64,000 bases of DNA from JBJXHC01 sp046160825 (GTDB taxonomy: Bacteria > Bacteroidota > Ignavibacteria > UBA10030 > UBA6906): NCBI GenBank assembly GCA_046160825.1, contig JBJXHC010000124.1, positions 22,124 through 86,123 on the forward strand. The letters run 5' to 3'. This document shows positions 26,129-35,217 of the stretch, in pieces. Within the stretch, counting starts at the first letter, position 1. Each line of letters starts with the position of its first letter. A program made the translations under genes and the position numbers. A model generated the notes under the pieces. It saw nothing but the letters and a program-made list of their open reading frames with translations, made no database searches and was not told the DNA's origin.

Positions 26129-26168
26129 AGAAGGAAGAAAAAGTCCCCGTCATGTCGTACATTGTTCC

Positions 26169-27884
26169 ATGAACAGACAAAAGAAAATCATCACGATCGT
26201 TATTGTTCTGAGCGCGGTTGCCGTAATGGGGCTTGTCTCTGTTCAGGTGCAGTTGTTGCGCAATGCCGCTCAACAAAAAGAAGAAGCGTTCGAGCGCACC
26301 GTTACCAACGTACTGTCGTCAGTTGCAGCAAGACTGGAGACCGGGGAGACTGTTTCCAAAATGGTGGGGCTTGCTGTTCGTGTCCCTGATCCGGCTTCTC
26401 TTGGTTTGCTGGAACTTCACGAGGAGAATGTCGTGAAGAACGACAGCCTCGCGGTTTCATTCACGAAGCGTCGTATGCACTCCGCGCCACTTAAAGTAAC
26501 GGGCAACCGTCTTTCATACACGGTCAGTTCCCCACAACATGTCAGGATCAGCGCGTATGACATGATTGGGCGTGAAGATACCGTCATTGTCGATACGTTC
26601 AAATGGAGTGGTGAATACGAGGCCACACTCGACTCATCAAAATTTGGGGACGGCGCGTATTTCTATAGGTATTCAACCGACAGTGCCTCGTTTGTCATGC
26701 AGGTGGAGAACGGCAAGTTCAACAACGTTATTCATCCCAGTGCCACCGACGCCGATCGTCGACAGATGGTGAGCATTGTATTGGACAAGCTTGCTTTGGC
26801 GGAGAGGGAGCCTGTTGAACGCCGTATCAAACCGGAGCTTCTTGATTCCCTTCTTGCTGTCACGCTCCATGAAGCTGGAATCAACATGGACTATGTGTAT
26901 GGGGTTCTTTCGCAACCCGGCGATTCTATCAGGATGGCGAACGCGAGTCAGTACGAAGGAGAATTAAAATCAACGCCTTTCAAGACCAGACTTTTCCCCC
27001 TTGACATATTCTCGGCGCGCAGCGATCTCGCGCTCTTCTTTCCGGGCCACAACATGTATTTGTTGAAGGAGATCGGATTGTTGCTTGGATTGACGGTGTT
27101 GTTCCTCGGGATCATCATTGTCTGTTTCATATATACGATCAGAACGATATTCAAGCAAAAGCATTTCCATGGACTGCTCGTTGATTTTATCAACAACATG
27201 ACACACGAATTCAAGACTCCCATTTCCACGATAGCACTTGCGAGCGAAGCAATTGGCCGTCCGGAGATCTTGTTGCAAAGCGACAAAGTCATCCGGTACA
27301 ACACGATTATTCAGGACGAGAATGTGCGGATGCGGCATCAGGTGGATAAAATCCTGCAGATGGCGGTGCTTGAGGAAGGAGACTATGAGCTCCACGTGGA
27401 GAGCATCGATCTCCATGCTGTTATCCGGAAAGCTGTGGAAAATATTGCGCTGCAAGTGGAGGGAAGAGGAGGAAATATCAATTGTCGGTTGCACGCAGAT
27501 GCCCCCGTTATTCAAGGCGATGCGGTGCATATTGCCAACATCATTCATAACATACTCGACAATGCAAACAAGTATTCCCCGGACCAGCCACAGATCATGG
27601 TGGAAACACGAGCAGTGGAGAATGGCGTCGAGGTGAGTATTCAAGATAGTGGTATTGGCATGACACCGGAGGAGGTGGGGCGTGTGTTCGAGAAATATTA
27701 CCGCGTTCCGACAGGCAACACACACGACGTGAAGGGCTTTGGTCTCGGACTCAGTTACGTCAAGCTGATGGTGGACGCGCATAGCGGCTCGGTGACGATC
27801 CGGAGTACTCGCGGTGCCGGAACCAATGTGCGGCTGTGGTTTCCGCATGGACTGAAGGAGAATGGAAAAGAGGAAACGGCATGA
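26169..27884 (+). CDS. Sensor histidine kinase
   Basis: 571 residues. Two membrane helices (ITIVIVLSAVAVMGLVSVQ and LGLTVLFLGIIIVCFIYTI) enclose a periplasmic sensor region of about 270 residues, which includes a FlgD-like stretch (VSSPQHVRISAYDMIGRE). The kinase core has the HisKA site NNMTHEFKTPIST with H346, the N box NILDNANKYS, DSGIGMTPEE and KGFGLGLSYVKL. It autophosphorylates and passes phosphate to the regulator whose start overlaps by four bases. ATG 26169 has no visible binding site; GTG 26103 would be an alternative but lies within the repeat boxes. Confidence 0.92.
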   Translation: MNRQKKIITIVIVLSAVAVMGLVSVQVQLLRNAAQQKEEAFERTVTNVLSSVAARLETGETVSKMVGLAVRVPDPASLGLLELHEENVVKNDSLAVSFTKRRMHSAPLKVTGNRLSYTVSSPQHVRISAYDMIGREDTVIVDTFKWSGEYEATLDSSKFGDGAYFYRYSTDSASFVMQVENGKFNNVIHPSATDADRRQMVSIVLDKLALAEREPVERRIKPELLDSLLAVTLHEAGINMDYVYGVLSQPGDSIRMANASQYEGELKSTPFKTRLFPLDIFSARSDLALFFPGHNMYLLKEIGLLLGLTVLFLGIIIVCFIYTIRTIFKQKHFHGLLVDFINNMTHEFKTPISTIALASEAIGRPEILLQSDKVIRYNTIIQDENVRMRHQVDKILQMAVLEEGDYELHVESIDLHAVIRKAVENIALQVEGRGGNINCRLHADAPVIQGDAVHIANIIHNILDNANKYSPDQPQIMVETRAVENGVEVSIQDSGIGMTPEEVGRVFEKYYRVPTGNTHDVKGFGLGLSYVKLMVDAHSGSVTIRSTRGAGTNVRLWFPHGLKENGKEETA

Positions 27885-28579
27885 AACACATTCTTCTCCT
27901 TGAGGATGACCCGAACCTGGGATTTGTGCTGAAGGAGCATCTGGAGTTGCACGGCTACGTGGTGTCGCTCTGCACCAATGGTGTTGATGGACTTGCGCAG
28001 TACTATAAGCAGAGCTATCTCCTGTGTCTTGTAGACGTGATGATGCCGAAGAAGGACGGCTTCACATTTGCGCGTGAAGTGCGTGCGAAGGATCAGCAGA
28101 CGCCGATCATCTTCCTGACGGCGAAGTCGTTGAAAGAAGACCGCATCGAAGGCCTCAGAATTGGCGCGGATGATTATGTGACCAAACCGTTCAGCATGGA
28201 GGAATTGATTCTCCGCATCACCGCCGTATTGAAACGCTCAGTCAGTACGGATTCTCCCGATGAAAACCAGACGGTCTTCCAGCTCGGAATGTACACATTC
28301 GATTCAGATCGGCAGGTGCTCGGGCGTAACGGAGCAGAACAAAAACTCACCGGCAAGGAAGCTGAATTGCTGCGTATGTTGTGCGTGCATATGAACCGTA
28401 CGCTTGAGCGTGATGTTGCCCTGAAGACGATCTGGGGAGATGACAGCTACTTCAATGGGAGAAGTATGGACGTGTTCGTTTCAAAGCTGCGGAAGTACTT
28501 GCAAGAGGATAAGGGTATCGAACTGCTCAATGTTCACGGCAAAGGTTACAAGCTAGTGGTGAGCGGGGATAGGAAATAA
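27881..28579 (+). CDS. OmpR-family response regulator
   Basis: 232 residues. The receiver domain has acidic pocket EDDP, phospho-acceptor D52 in LVDVMMPKKDG, then FLTAKS and the lysine in YVTKPFS. The C-terminal winged helix spans about residues 130-230 (KLTGKEAELLRMLCVHMNRTLERDVALKTIWGDD, SMDVFVSKLRKYL, NVHGKGYKLV). It is a DNA-binding transcription factor, the cognate partner of the upstream kinase. The repeat boxes at 26094-26128 are its most likely target. Confidence 0.95.
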   Translation: MKHILLLEDDPNLGFVLKEHLELHGYVVSLCTNGVDGLAQYYKQSYLLCLVDVMMPKKDGFTFAREVRAKDQQTPIIFLTAKSLKEDRIEGLRIGADDYVTKPFSMEELILRITAVLKRSVSTDSPDENQTVFQLGMYTFDSDRQVLGRNGAEQKLTGKEAELLRMLCVHMNRTLERDVALKTIWGDDSYFNGRSMDVFVSKLRKYLQEDKGIELLNVHGKGYKLVVSGDRK

Positions 28580-28626
28580 TAATTCAAAAAAGGAAACATT
28601 ACAAACAAAATGGGGCTTTCCCCTAT

Positions 28627-28660
28627 TGTTCATTGCTTGTTGTTCAATTGCTCATTGATC
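28627..28660. repeat. Short-period low-complexity tract
   Basis: Imperfect repeats of a TTGTTCATTG-like unit (TTGTTCATTGCTTGTTGTTC then AATTGCTCATTGATC) fill the space between the convergent response regulator and priA genes. A small GGGG/CCCC hairpin precedes it. No function is assigned. Confidence 0.5.
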
Positions 28661-31170
28661 TATAGTAACCCCACTGGATCGACGTCGATGGTGATCTTGA
28701 TATTCTGTTGTGGCTTTTGATGAAACGCCTGCCAGCTTTTGCGTAGAACCGATCGTAGTATGGCGCCCGACGGATCGGCGGTTTTTGGATTCTTGATGAT
28801 GATATGCCAGCGAAACTGGTTTTTTATTTTTGAGATTACAGCAGGGGCTGGACCCAACACAGTGAATCCCCCGTTCACTCTCTTTATTGATTCCGCAAAC
28901 CGCTCCGCTGCCGACTGAACACTGCTTTCAACTACTCCTTTTGCCTCTACCAATACCAGCCGCGAGAATGGCGGGTAATCCAGCTCGCGACGCGCTTCAA
29001 GTTCCTGCGCATAGAACGAATGAAAATCATGTGTCACCACGTGCTTCAGGCTGTAATGGTCGGGTTGATGCGTCTGGATGATGACCTCACCCTGCAACGT
29101 GCTTCTTCCCGCACGACCTGCCACCTGTGTAAGGAGCTGGAATGTTCGTTCGGAAGAACGGAAGTCCGGCAATAACATCTGCGTGTCAGCGGAGATCACC
29201 CCCACGAGCGTGACGCGCGCAAAGTCCAGCCCCTTTGCAACCATTTGTGTTCCCAGAAGAATGTCCGCTTCGCCCTCAGCGAATTTCCTGAGAATCCGAT
29301 CATGTGCCCCTTTGTGTGAAGTGGTATCGAGGTCCATGCGCAGAACACGTGCCCTGGGGAACCGGGCGGTAAGTTCTTCTTCCACTCGTTGTGTGCCGAT
29401 GCCGCGCAACTGCAGGTTGGGGCCACCGCACTGCGGACATGTTGCTTTCGACGGCCGTATTAATCCACAATAATGACACCGGAGATGTTTCTTCGCGAGA
29501 TGATACGTCATGGTGACATTGCAGTTCTCGCACGACTCCGAGTAGTCGCAGTCCATACATCCGACAAATGGCGCGAAGCCGCGGCGGTTCTGCAACAAGA
29601 TAATACCTTCGCCTTTGTCGAGTCGGTCTTCTATCTTCTCTTTCAGAAGGGTGGAGATGGATGATTGCTGGTATTCCTTCAACACCTTTCGCTTTTCATA
29701 TGGGAGCGATTCCTTCATCGTTCCATACTCACGCTTTCGTTCCTCGGCCATATTCACAATCACAATCGGAGGCATGGGGACGTGGTCGATGCGGTCGGGC
29801 ATTTCAAGCAATTGATATTTATTGCTCGTGGCATTGTGGAAGGATTCAGCAGAAGGCGTTGCTGACCCGAGGACGACAACTGCATTACAGAACGACCCGC
29901 GCACGATGGCGCAATCCCGTGCATTATACCGTGGTGTTGAGTCGAACTGTTTGTACGACGCTTCATGTTCTTCGTCAACAACTATCAGGCCGAGGTGTTG
30001 AAGCGGCGCAAACACAGCTGATCGTGGACCGATAACGACACGGTAATCGCCACGCAATGCGAGTCGCCACACATCGTGTCGTTCGCTCGGGGACATGCGG
30101 CTGTGAACCACCGCAACCCGTTCGCCAAAGTGTGATTTGAACCTTCGCACAATCTGCGGAGTCAGGGCAATCTCCGGCACAAGCACAATTGCTGACTTAT
30201 CCTGTTGGAGGCAGAACCGGATAGCTTCGATATAGACCTGTGTCTTCCCGCTTCCTGTGACGCCATGCAAGAGGAACGTCTTATGTGGCCCTGATTCGAT
30301 ACCTGCCGTAATGGATCCAAGAACAGTTTCTTGAATGTTGTTCAATCGAATACCGAGTGTCTGTTCCTCCGTTCCAAATTCTTGCTGGCGCGAGACTTCC
30401 CGTTCGGCAATCGAGAACACGCCTGCCGCGACGAATTCGTTGAGTGTTGCTGTACTTGCGCCTGCCTTCTTTAGCAGATCGGTGACCGGAATCTCGCTCG
30501 TCCCTCGTTGCTTGAGCCAGAGTATCGCATCAAGGAGCGCCAGGGCTTTCTTTTTTCGTGCGGAGACCGAACTGCGTGCTTGCAGCAAAACGTCCTCATG
30601 TACTTCAGACAATGGAAGCACATGGATGATTTTCGGTTTTGATTTTTGGAGGGGAAGCATTTCCTCTGTCCGCACGAACCCTTCGCGCTCGAGGTCATTC
30701 AATACAGCGTTGATACTCTTGAGGCCGGTCTTTTTCTGCAACTCGCCTGCCGGCAGCGACCCCCTTTCCCGAAGCAAAGAAAGTATTTGTTCGCGCTGTG
30801 GGCTGAGTTTCGCATCGGGCGTTGATTGCATGGGATGAACGAAGCGCTTCCCGCGTGCAAACCCGTGTGGGATCGCGGCCTTCAGGACTTCACCAAGCGG
30901 AGCGAGGTAATACTCCGCGATCCACGTGCAGAGCTGGAGTAACTCTGTTGAGAGAACCGGAGACGAGTCGAGGACGTCATGAATCGGTTTGAGCGATGAG
31001 AGCGATGTACTTTCCGGGAGGGCGACGATTACTCCGACGACATACTTGCGCCCAAATGGAATGACCACGCGAACACCCACACCCGCCGCGTCACGTAACT
31101 CAGGTGGAATCTGGTACGTGAATGTTTTGTCGACCGCAAGAGGAAGGGCAATATCTGCGTAGAGACTCAC
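28660..31170 (-). CDS. priA: Primosomal protein N' (replication restart helicase PriA)
   Basis: 836 residues, full length. The N-terminal 3'-DNA-binding domain begins YADIALPLAVDKTFTYQIP. The helicase core has Walker A HGVTGSGKTQVY near residue 303, DEEH in VVDEEHEASYKQF near 402 and GSATPS. The zinc-binding insert (about residues 538-585) has paired cysteines CMDCDYSESCENC, CHYCG and CPQCGG. QVAGRAGR is motif VI. It reloads the replisome at stalled forks. Its start overlaps the HAD phosphatase gene by four bases. Confidence 0.97.
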   Translation of the reverse strand: MSLYADIALPLAVDKTFTYQIPPELRDAAGVGVRVVIPFGRKYVVGVIVALPESTSLSSLKPIHDVLDSSPVLSTELLQLCTWIAEYYLAPLGEVLKAAIPHGFARGKRFVHPMQSTPDAKLSPQREQILSLLRERGSLPAGELQKKTGLKSINAVLNDLEREGFVRTEEMLPLQKSKPKIIHVLPLSEVHEDVLLQARSSVSARKKKALALLDAILWLKQRGTSEIPVTDLLKKAGASTATLNEFVAAGVFSIAEREVSRQQEFGTEEQTLGIRLNNIQETVLGSITAGIESGPHKTFLLHGVTGSGKTQVYIEAIRFCLQQDKSAIVLVPEIALTPQIVRRFKSHFGERVAVVHSRMSPSERHDVWRLALRGDYRVVIGPRSAVFAPLQHLGLIVVDEEHEASYKQFDSTPRYNARDCAIVRGSFCNAVVVLGSATPSAESFHNATSNKYQLLEMPDRIDHVPMPPIVIVNMAEERKREYGTMKESLPYEKRKVLKEYQQSSISTLLKEKIEDRLDKGEGIILLQNRRGFAPFVGCMDCDYSESCENCNVTMTYHLAKKHLRCHYCGLIRPSKATCPQCGGPNLQLRGIGTQRVEEELTARFPRARVLRMDLDTTSHKGAHDRILRKFAEGEADILLGTQMVAKGLDFARVTLVGVISADTQMLLPDFRSSERTFQLLTQVAGRAGRSTLQGEVIIQTHQPDHYSLKHVVTHDFHSFYAQELEARRELDYPPFSRLVLVEAKGVVESSVQSAAERFAESIKRVNGGFTVLGPAPAVISKIKNQFRWHIIIKNPKTADPSGAILRSVLRKSWQAFHQKPQQNIKITIDVDPVGLL

Positions 31171-31784
31171 AATGATTGGGAAACTGGAACATTGAGGTGT
31201 TGAAGTTCTCTGATGAGATCCTCATGAGACGTGTAATGAATGCCATGAATCCCAAGCCGTGTTGCCACATCGGCGTATTCCTTGATATCATCGATGTACA
31301 CGCACGATTCCGGCGGCAGTTTTAGCTTCTTCAGGGCGTCGTGGTAGATTGCTTCGGCAGGCTTCATCGCGCCGACCCGGTAGGAGAGCGTGACAGTGTC
31401 GAAAAGCGGGTATGTCTCGTGTTGCTCAATGGTACGCTCAAAGTGCCACTCACTTGTATTCGAGAGCAACCCGATGTTGTAGTGTCCCTTCAGTTGGCGA
31501 ATCAATGCAGAGGTGGTCGGGATGGGAGTAAAGATGGAATTGAATACCCGAACAAACTCATTTTGTCGTATCGTCAACGCAAGTCGGGAACACATCACTG
31601 AGAAGAACTCTTGTGAGGTCATCGCTCCGGTTTCATATCCCACAAAAAGATCGGAACCAGCTTTCAGCCGTTCACTGATCTCCGATTTGGGCAGAGCTGA
31701 ATAGGGAGCAATACTCCGAATGAAGATACGTGGATCGAAAGCGCAGATAACATTACCGAAGTCGAAGATAACGGCTTTGATCAT
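31167..31784 (-). CDS. HAD-superfamily hydrolase (YihX-like)
   Basis: 205 residues. Motif I reads FDFGNVICAFD, with the nucleophilic Asp followed by the Asn variant seen in YihX-type phosphatases. Motif II is LLSNTSEWH, motif III the lysine in VGAMKPAEAIYHDAL, and motif IV VYIDDIKEYADVA. It probably dephosphorylates a small sugar phosphate. It overlaps both neighbours (murB upstream and priA downstream) by four bases, so the three are translated from one message. Confidence 0.88.
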   Translation of the reverse strand: MIKAVIFDFGNVICAFDPRIFIRSIAPYSALPKSEISERLKAGSDLFVGYETGAMTSQEFFSVMCSRLALTIRQNEFVRVFNSIFTPIPTTSALIRQLKGHYNIGLLSNTSEWHFERTIEQHETYPLFDTVTLSYRVGAMKPAEAIYHDALKKLKLPPESCVYIDDIKEYADVATRLGIHGIHYTSHEDLIRELQHLNVPVSQSL

Positions 31785-32893
31785 GATCCTTCAGCTACCA
31801 CCACGGGTTCGCGCTCCAACCGGATACCGAACCGCTCCAACACGGTTGATTGAATGTCGGCTGCCAGGGCAAGCAACTCCGTTGCCGTTCCGCCTCGGTT
31901 GATCAGGGCGAGAGCATGATTGGAAGATATCCCGACTCCGCCTTTGGTGTATCCTCTGGCAAAACCCGACTGCTCGACAAGCCACGCAGCAGGGATTTTA
32001 ATCCCCCCGTCAGCCGGGAATGATGGAACCAACGATGTGTTTCCATCTGTCGTCCAATGCTGTTGGATCTGTTGAAATTGTTCTGTAGATATGACGGGAT
32101 TCATAAAGAAGGAACCGACCGACCTTGAGTTGGGATCGCTCGGATCAATCACCATGGACTTCTTTTTTCGTAATGCGATGACGGCATTGCGTATTGCTTC
32201 AAGTTGAGATCTGCCAACTTCAAGAGTCGCAAGGTTCACGCTGCTTTCAATGTGTTTCCGCAGTTCGGGGTACTTGATTACCGGCTCAGCATTTCGCCGA
32301 AGCCGGAATGTCACGTGTGTAATGATGTATCGATTCATATCTTCCGACTTGAACCGACTCTGCCTGTATCCGAATCTGCATTCCTCTCCACTAAACTCCA
32401 TGTGTACAAGAGTAAATCGATCCATTGATTTGAGTGACACGATGGTTTCCCGCACTTCTTGTCCGTACGCTCCCACGTTCTGAATAGGTGTTGCACCAAC
32501 AAGTCCGGGAATACCTGAGAGACATTCAACCCCTGCAAAGCCCTTCTCCACACAATACTGAACAAAAGCATCCCATTCCTCTCCCGCACCGACGGTGATC
32601 AGGACGTCATCTCCATCGTCTTGAACAACCATTCCGTGCATTGTGGGACGTACAACGAGTCCGTCATATCCCTTATCAGGGAAAATGATGTTACTGCCGC
32701 CACCCAACACAAAAACGCGAAGCTTTTCATACTTTGCGTGGAGAAGGGTGGAACGAAGTTCTTCAACAGACGTACATTCGGTAAAGTAGCGCGCGTTGCC
32801 ACCGAGTCCAAGAGTAGTGTATTGGGCAAGGGGAACGGATCCCCGGATCGCGGCCATGCCGTCGATCTTTGTTGGCGATGTGTTACTCTCCAT
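31781..32893 (-). CDS. murB: UDP-N-acetylenolpyruvoylglucosamine reductase
   Basis: 370 residues from ATG 32893. FAD-binding parts: TTLGLGGNARYF, FVLGGGSNIIFPD and GIPGLVGATPIQNVGAYGQEV. Catalytic serine lies in SVGSFFMNPV, and the FGYRQSRFK stretch places it with type I (E. coli-like) enzymes. It reduces enolpyruvyl-UDP-GlcNAc to UDP-MurNAc with NADPH in peptidoglycan synthesis. The start overlaps the cupin gene by 11 bp; no strong ribosome binding site is visible, consistent with coupling. Confidence 0.95.
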   Translation of the reverse strand: MESNTSPTKIDGMAAIRGSVPLAQYTTLGLGGNARYFTECTSVEELRSTLLHAKYEKLRVFVLGGGSNIIFPDKGYDGLVVRPTMHGMVVQDDGDDVLITVGAGEEWDAFVQYCVEKGFAGVECLSGIPGLVGATPIQNVGAYGQEVRETIVSLKSMDRFTLVHMEFSGEECRFGYRQSRFKSEDMNRYIITHVTFRLRRNAEPVIKYPELRKHIESSVNLATLEVGRSQLEAIRNAVIALRKKKSMVIDPSDPNSRSVGSFFMNPVISTEQFQQIQQHWTTDGNTSLVPSFPADGGIKIPAAWLVEQSGFARGYTKGGVGISSNHALALINRGGTATELLALAADIQSTVLERFGIRLEREPVVVAEGS

Positions 32894-33248
32894 CACGATG
32901 TACAGTATCCATTGAGAATGCCGGCAAACAGACGGCGATGTACTCGGCACCTTCGGCTTCCGGAGAACCATACTGTACCCACTCGCCCGCACACACAATA
33001 ATCGCCTGTCCGGTGCGAACATCCATCGAGCCCCCCTTGTACTGGACACGAAGCATTCCCCTGAGCACGATGGTGTACTCGTCGAACTCCGGCGTTTGAC
33101 CGGGCTCCACCCAACCCGCAGGACTCTGCATCCGTGCGATACTCAGCGCCGGGGTGTTGGAGTTGACACGCCCGACGAATTCGTCGATGATTTTGGGTTT
33201 GTTACCCGCCGCTTTTATCTGTGTCGGCGACTTGATATGCGTTGGCAT
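32883..33248 (-). CDS. Cupin-domain protein
   Basis: 121 residues forming a single cupin: WVEPGQTPEFDEYTIVLRGMLRVQYKGGSMDVRTGQAIIVCAGEWVQYGSPE. The FDEYTIVLRG and GEWVQY stretches are the two conserved cupin motifs, although the usual metal histidines are partly replaced by Glu/Asp. It resembles EutQ-like or small-molecule sensing cupins, with no defined reaction. It is the first gene of the cupin-murB-HAD-priA run. Confidence 0.8.
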   Translation of the reverse strand: MPTHIKSPTQIKAAGNKPKIIDEFVGRVNSNTPALSIARMQSPAGWVEPGQTPEFDEYTIVLRGMLRVQYKGGSMDVRTGQAIIVCAGEWVQYGSPEAEGAEYIAVCLPAFSMDTVHRDGE

Positions 33249-33359
33249 GGCGTTTTCGGTCGAGAGTGGGAAATGATAACGCTGACAACATAGGGGGAAG
33301 GTGATAGAAAATCAAGCAGATGGCTGAATGAAGATGAAAGCAAAGCCAAAACAAATGAG

Positions 33360-33387
33360 AGCGCCCTGACGATGACATCGTCGCGCT
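33360..33387 (-). terminator. Probable terminator of the dap/ABC operon
   Basis: A two-part stem: AGCGC/GCGCT outside and GACGA/TCGTC inside, with a three-base bulge. It lies 12-40 bp downstream of the stop codon of the last ABC gene. On the minus strand it is followed by a T-rich stretch. It marks the likely end of a transcript that may begin above 43911. Confidence 0.55.
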
Positions 33388-33398
33388 TCCGATTCATT

Positions 33399-35201
33399 TT
33401 AAGAGGCGCGCTGAATGGTTTCCTGCTCTTTGTACTGTAACTGGTAAAGCTTGTGGTAGATGCCACCGAGCGAGAGAAGTTGCTGATGCGTCCCCATTTC
33501 ACGCACTTCGCCTTTGTGCATGACGATAATTTTGTGCGCATTCTGGATTGTGGAGAGACGATGGGCAATGACAATGGATGTGCGCCCGTGCAGCAGTTTT
33601 TTGATTGCACTCTGGATCAACAGCTCAGTTTCGGTGTCAACGCTGGATGTTGCTTCGTCGAGTATGAGAACCCGTGGATGGAATGCGATTGCTCGCGCAA
33701 AGGAGATGAGCTGCTTTTGCCCGACAGAAAGTGTGGCGCCCCGCTCTTTGACTTCCTCGGCATATTGTCTGGGCAAACGTTCAATGAACCTGTTGGCTCC
33801 GACAACGCGTGCAGCGGCTTTGATCCGATCCTCAGATATCGACTCCTCCCCAAGACTGATGTTCGAACTGATGTCGCCTGAAAACAGGAAGACATCCTGC
33901 AACACAACGGCGATGTGTTTCCGGAGGTCGGCCTGACGAACATGCTGGATGTTTACTCCATCGACGAGAATCCCGCCTTTCTGAATATCATAAAACCTTG
34001 CCAGCAAACTGATGATAGTTGTTTTGCCCGCGCCGGTGTGGCCAACGAACGCCGCTGTTTCCCCGGCTTTTATTGAGAACGATACATCCTTGAGTATCCA
34101 TTCGACTTTCCCGTCGGCATCGGGTGTCGGGTCGTATGCAAACCAGACGTTGCGGAATTCGATATCTCCACGGACTTCCGGCAACGCAACCGGATGTGCC
34201 GGGTCAGGAATAAACGTCGTGTCATCCAGCAGATTAAATACGCGTTCCGACGATGCCATCGCCGTCTGCATGATGTTGTATTTTTCAGAGAGGTCACGAA
34301 TCGGCCGCCAGAACATTTCATTGAACTGCAGGAATGCAATCACAGTGCCGATGGTGAGTGTACCGCTCAGTGCATCGACCCCAGCGTACCAGATGATAAG
34401 TCCCACGGCCAGTGCGCCAATGAGATCAACGCCGGGATAAAACAATGCGTAATAGAAGATCGACTTGATGTTGGCGTCACGGTGGAGGGCATTGATGCTG
34501 TCGAACTTTGCAAACGATTTCTTCTCCCGATTGAACACCTGATCCACCATCATGCCCGTAATGTGTTCCTGCATGAAGGTATTGATGCGTGCAATCTGGA
34601 GCCGGACATCGCGATACGCTTCGCGTGCTTTCTTCCTGAACAGGAATGTCCCGTAAAACAACAGCGGCAATACGCTGAGCGACACAAGGGCAAGTTCCCA
34701 ATTCATCGAGAACATGAAATACAGAATGCCGATGATGGTGAAGACGTCACTGAACACCATCACGATTCCCGAGGAAAACATTTCGTTCAGGACTTCGATG
34801 TCATTGGTGACACGCGTAATAAGCCGGCCAATGGGATTGCGGTCGAAGAACTTCAATCCGCGCTTCTGGAGGTGCTCGAACAGTTCCATCCGCAGATCGA
34901 ATATCGTGCGCTGGCCCACCCACTGCGTGAGATAGGTATTAAAATACTGGACAACCCCGCGAAAGACCATCAATCCGAGAAAGAGCAGTGTAGTGATCAA
35001 CAGCCCGTGACTGTCTCCCTGCGCGATGTTTTCATCGACAGCCACTTTGATGAAGAACGGGCGCACGGCTTCCATGCCTGACACGACAATGCTGAGCAGG
35101 ATACCCAGCACCACATGCCAGCGATAGGGCCGCAGGTACTTGAGCAGCCTGCGCATCAACCGCGCATCGTATGCTTTACCGAGTGATTCTTCTTCGTGCA
35201 T
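33399..35201 (-). CDS. ABC exporter half-transporter (MsbA/YheH-like)
   Basis: 600 residues: an N-terminal six-helix transmembrane domain (about 25-320) and a C-terminal ATPase with Walker A GHTGAGKTT near 387, Q-loop VLQDVFLFSGD, signature LSVGQKQ near 490 in place of LSGGQ, Walker B VLILDEATSSVD and IAHRLST. The neighbouring half at 35673 has a canonical LSGGQ, the asymmetry expected for a heterodimeric exporter. Such pairs expel lipids or hydrophobic compounds. An inserted small gene separates the two. Confidence 0.92.
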   Translation of the reverse strand: MHEEESLGKAYDARLMRRLLKYLRPYRWHVVLGILLSIVVSGMEAVRPFFIKVAVDENIAQGDSHGLLITTLLFLGLMVFRGVVQYFNTYLTQWVGQRTIFDLRMELFEHLQKRGLKFFDRNPIGRLITRVTNDIEVLNEMFSSGIVMVFSDVFTIIGILYFMFSMNWELALVSLSVLPLLFYGTFLFRKKAREAYRDVRLQIARINTFMQEHITGMMVDQVFNREKKSFAKFDSINALHRDANIKSIFYYALFYPGVDLIGALAVGLIIWYAGVDALSGTLTIGTVIAFLQFNEMFWRPIRDLSEKYNIMQTAMASSERVFNLLDDTTFIPDPAHPVALPEVRGDIEFRNVWFAYDPTPDADGKVEWILKDVSFSIKAGETAAFVGHTGAGKTTIISLLARFYDIQKGGILVDGVNIQHVRQADLRKHIAVVLQDVFLFSGDISSNISLGEESISEDRIKAAARVVGANRFIERLPRQYAEEVKERGATLSVGQKQLISFARAIAFHPRVLILDEATSSVDTETELLIQSAIKKLLHGRTSIVIAHRLSTIQNAHKIIVMHKGEVREMGTHQQLLSLGGIYHKLYQLQYKEQETIQRAS

Positions 35202-35217
35202 TTAGGTCATGACAAAT

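Noticed and set aside
26970..27848. Minus-strand frame of 292 codons under the histidine kinase
   Set aside because: Kinase motifs on the plus strand are complete; the antisense product is rich in His/Arg with no domain.
28627..28660. CRISPR-like repeats
   Set aside because: The units are short, imperfect and without unique spacers; no cas genes are near.
34194..35081. Plus-strand frame of 295 codons over the ABC transporter
   Set aside because: It is the mirror of the transmembrane region of a clear ABC exporter gene.
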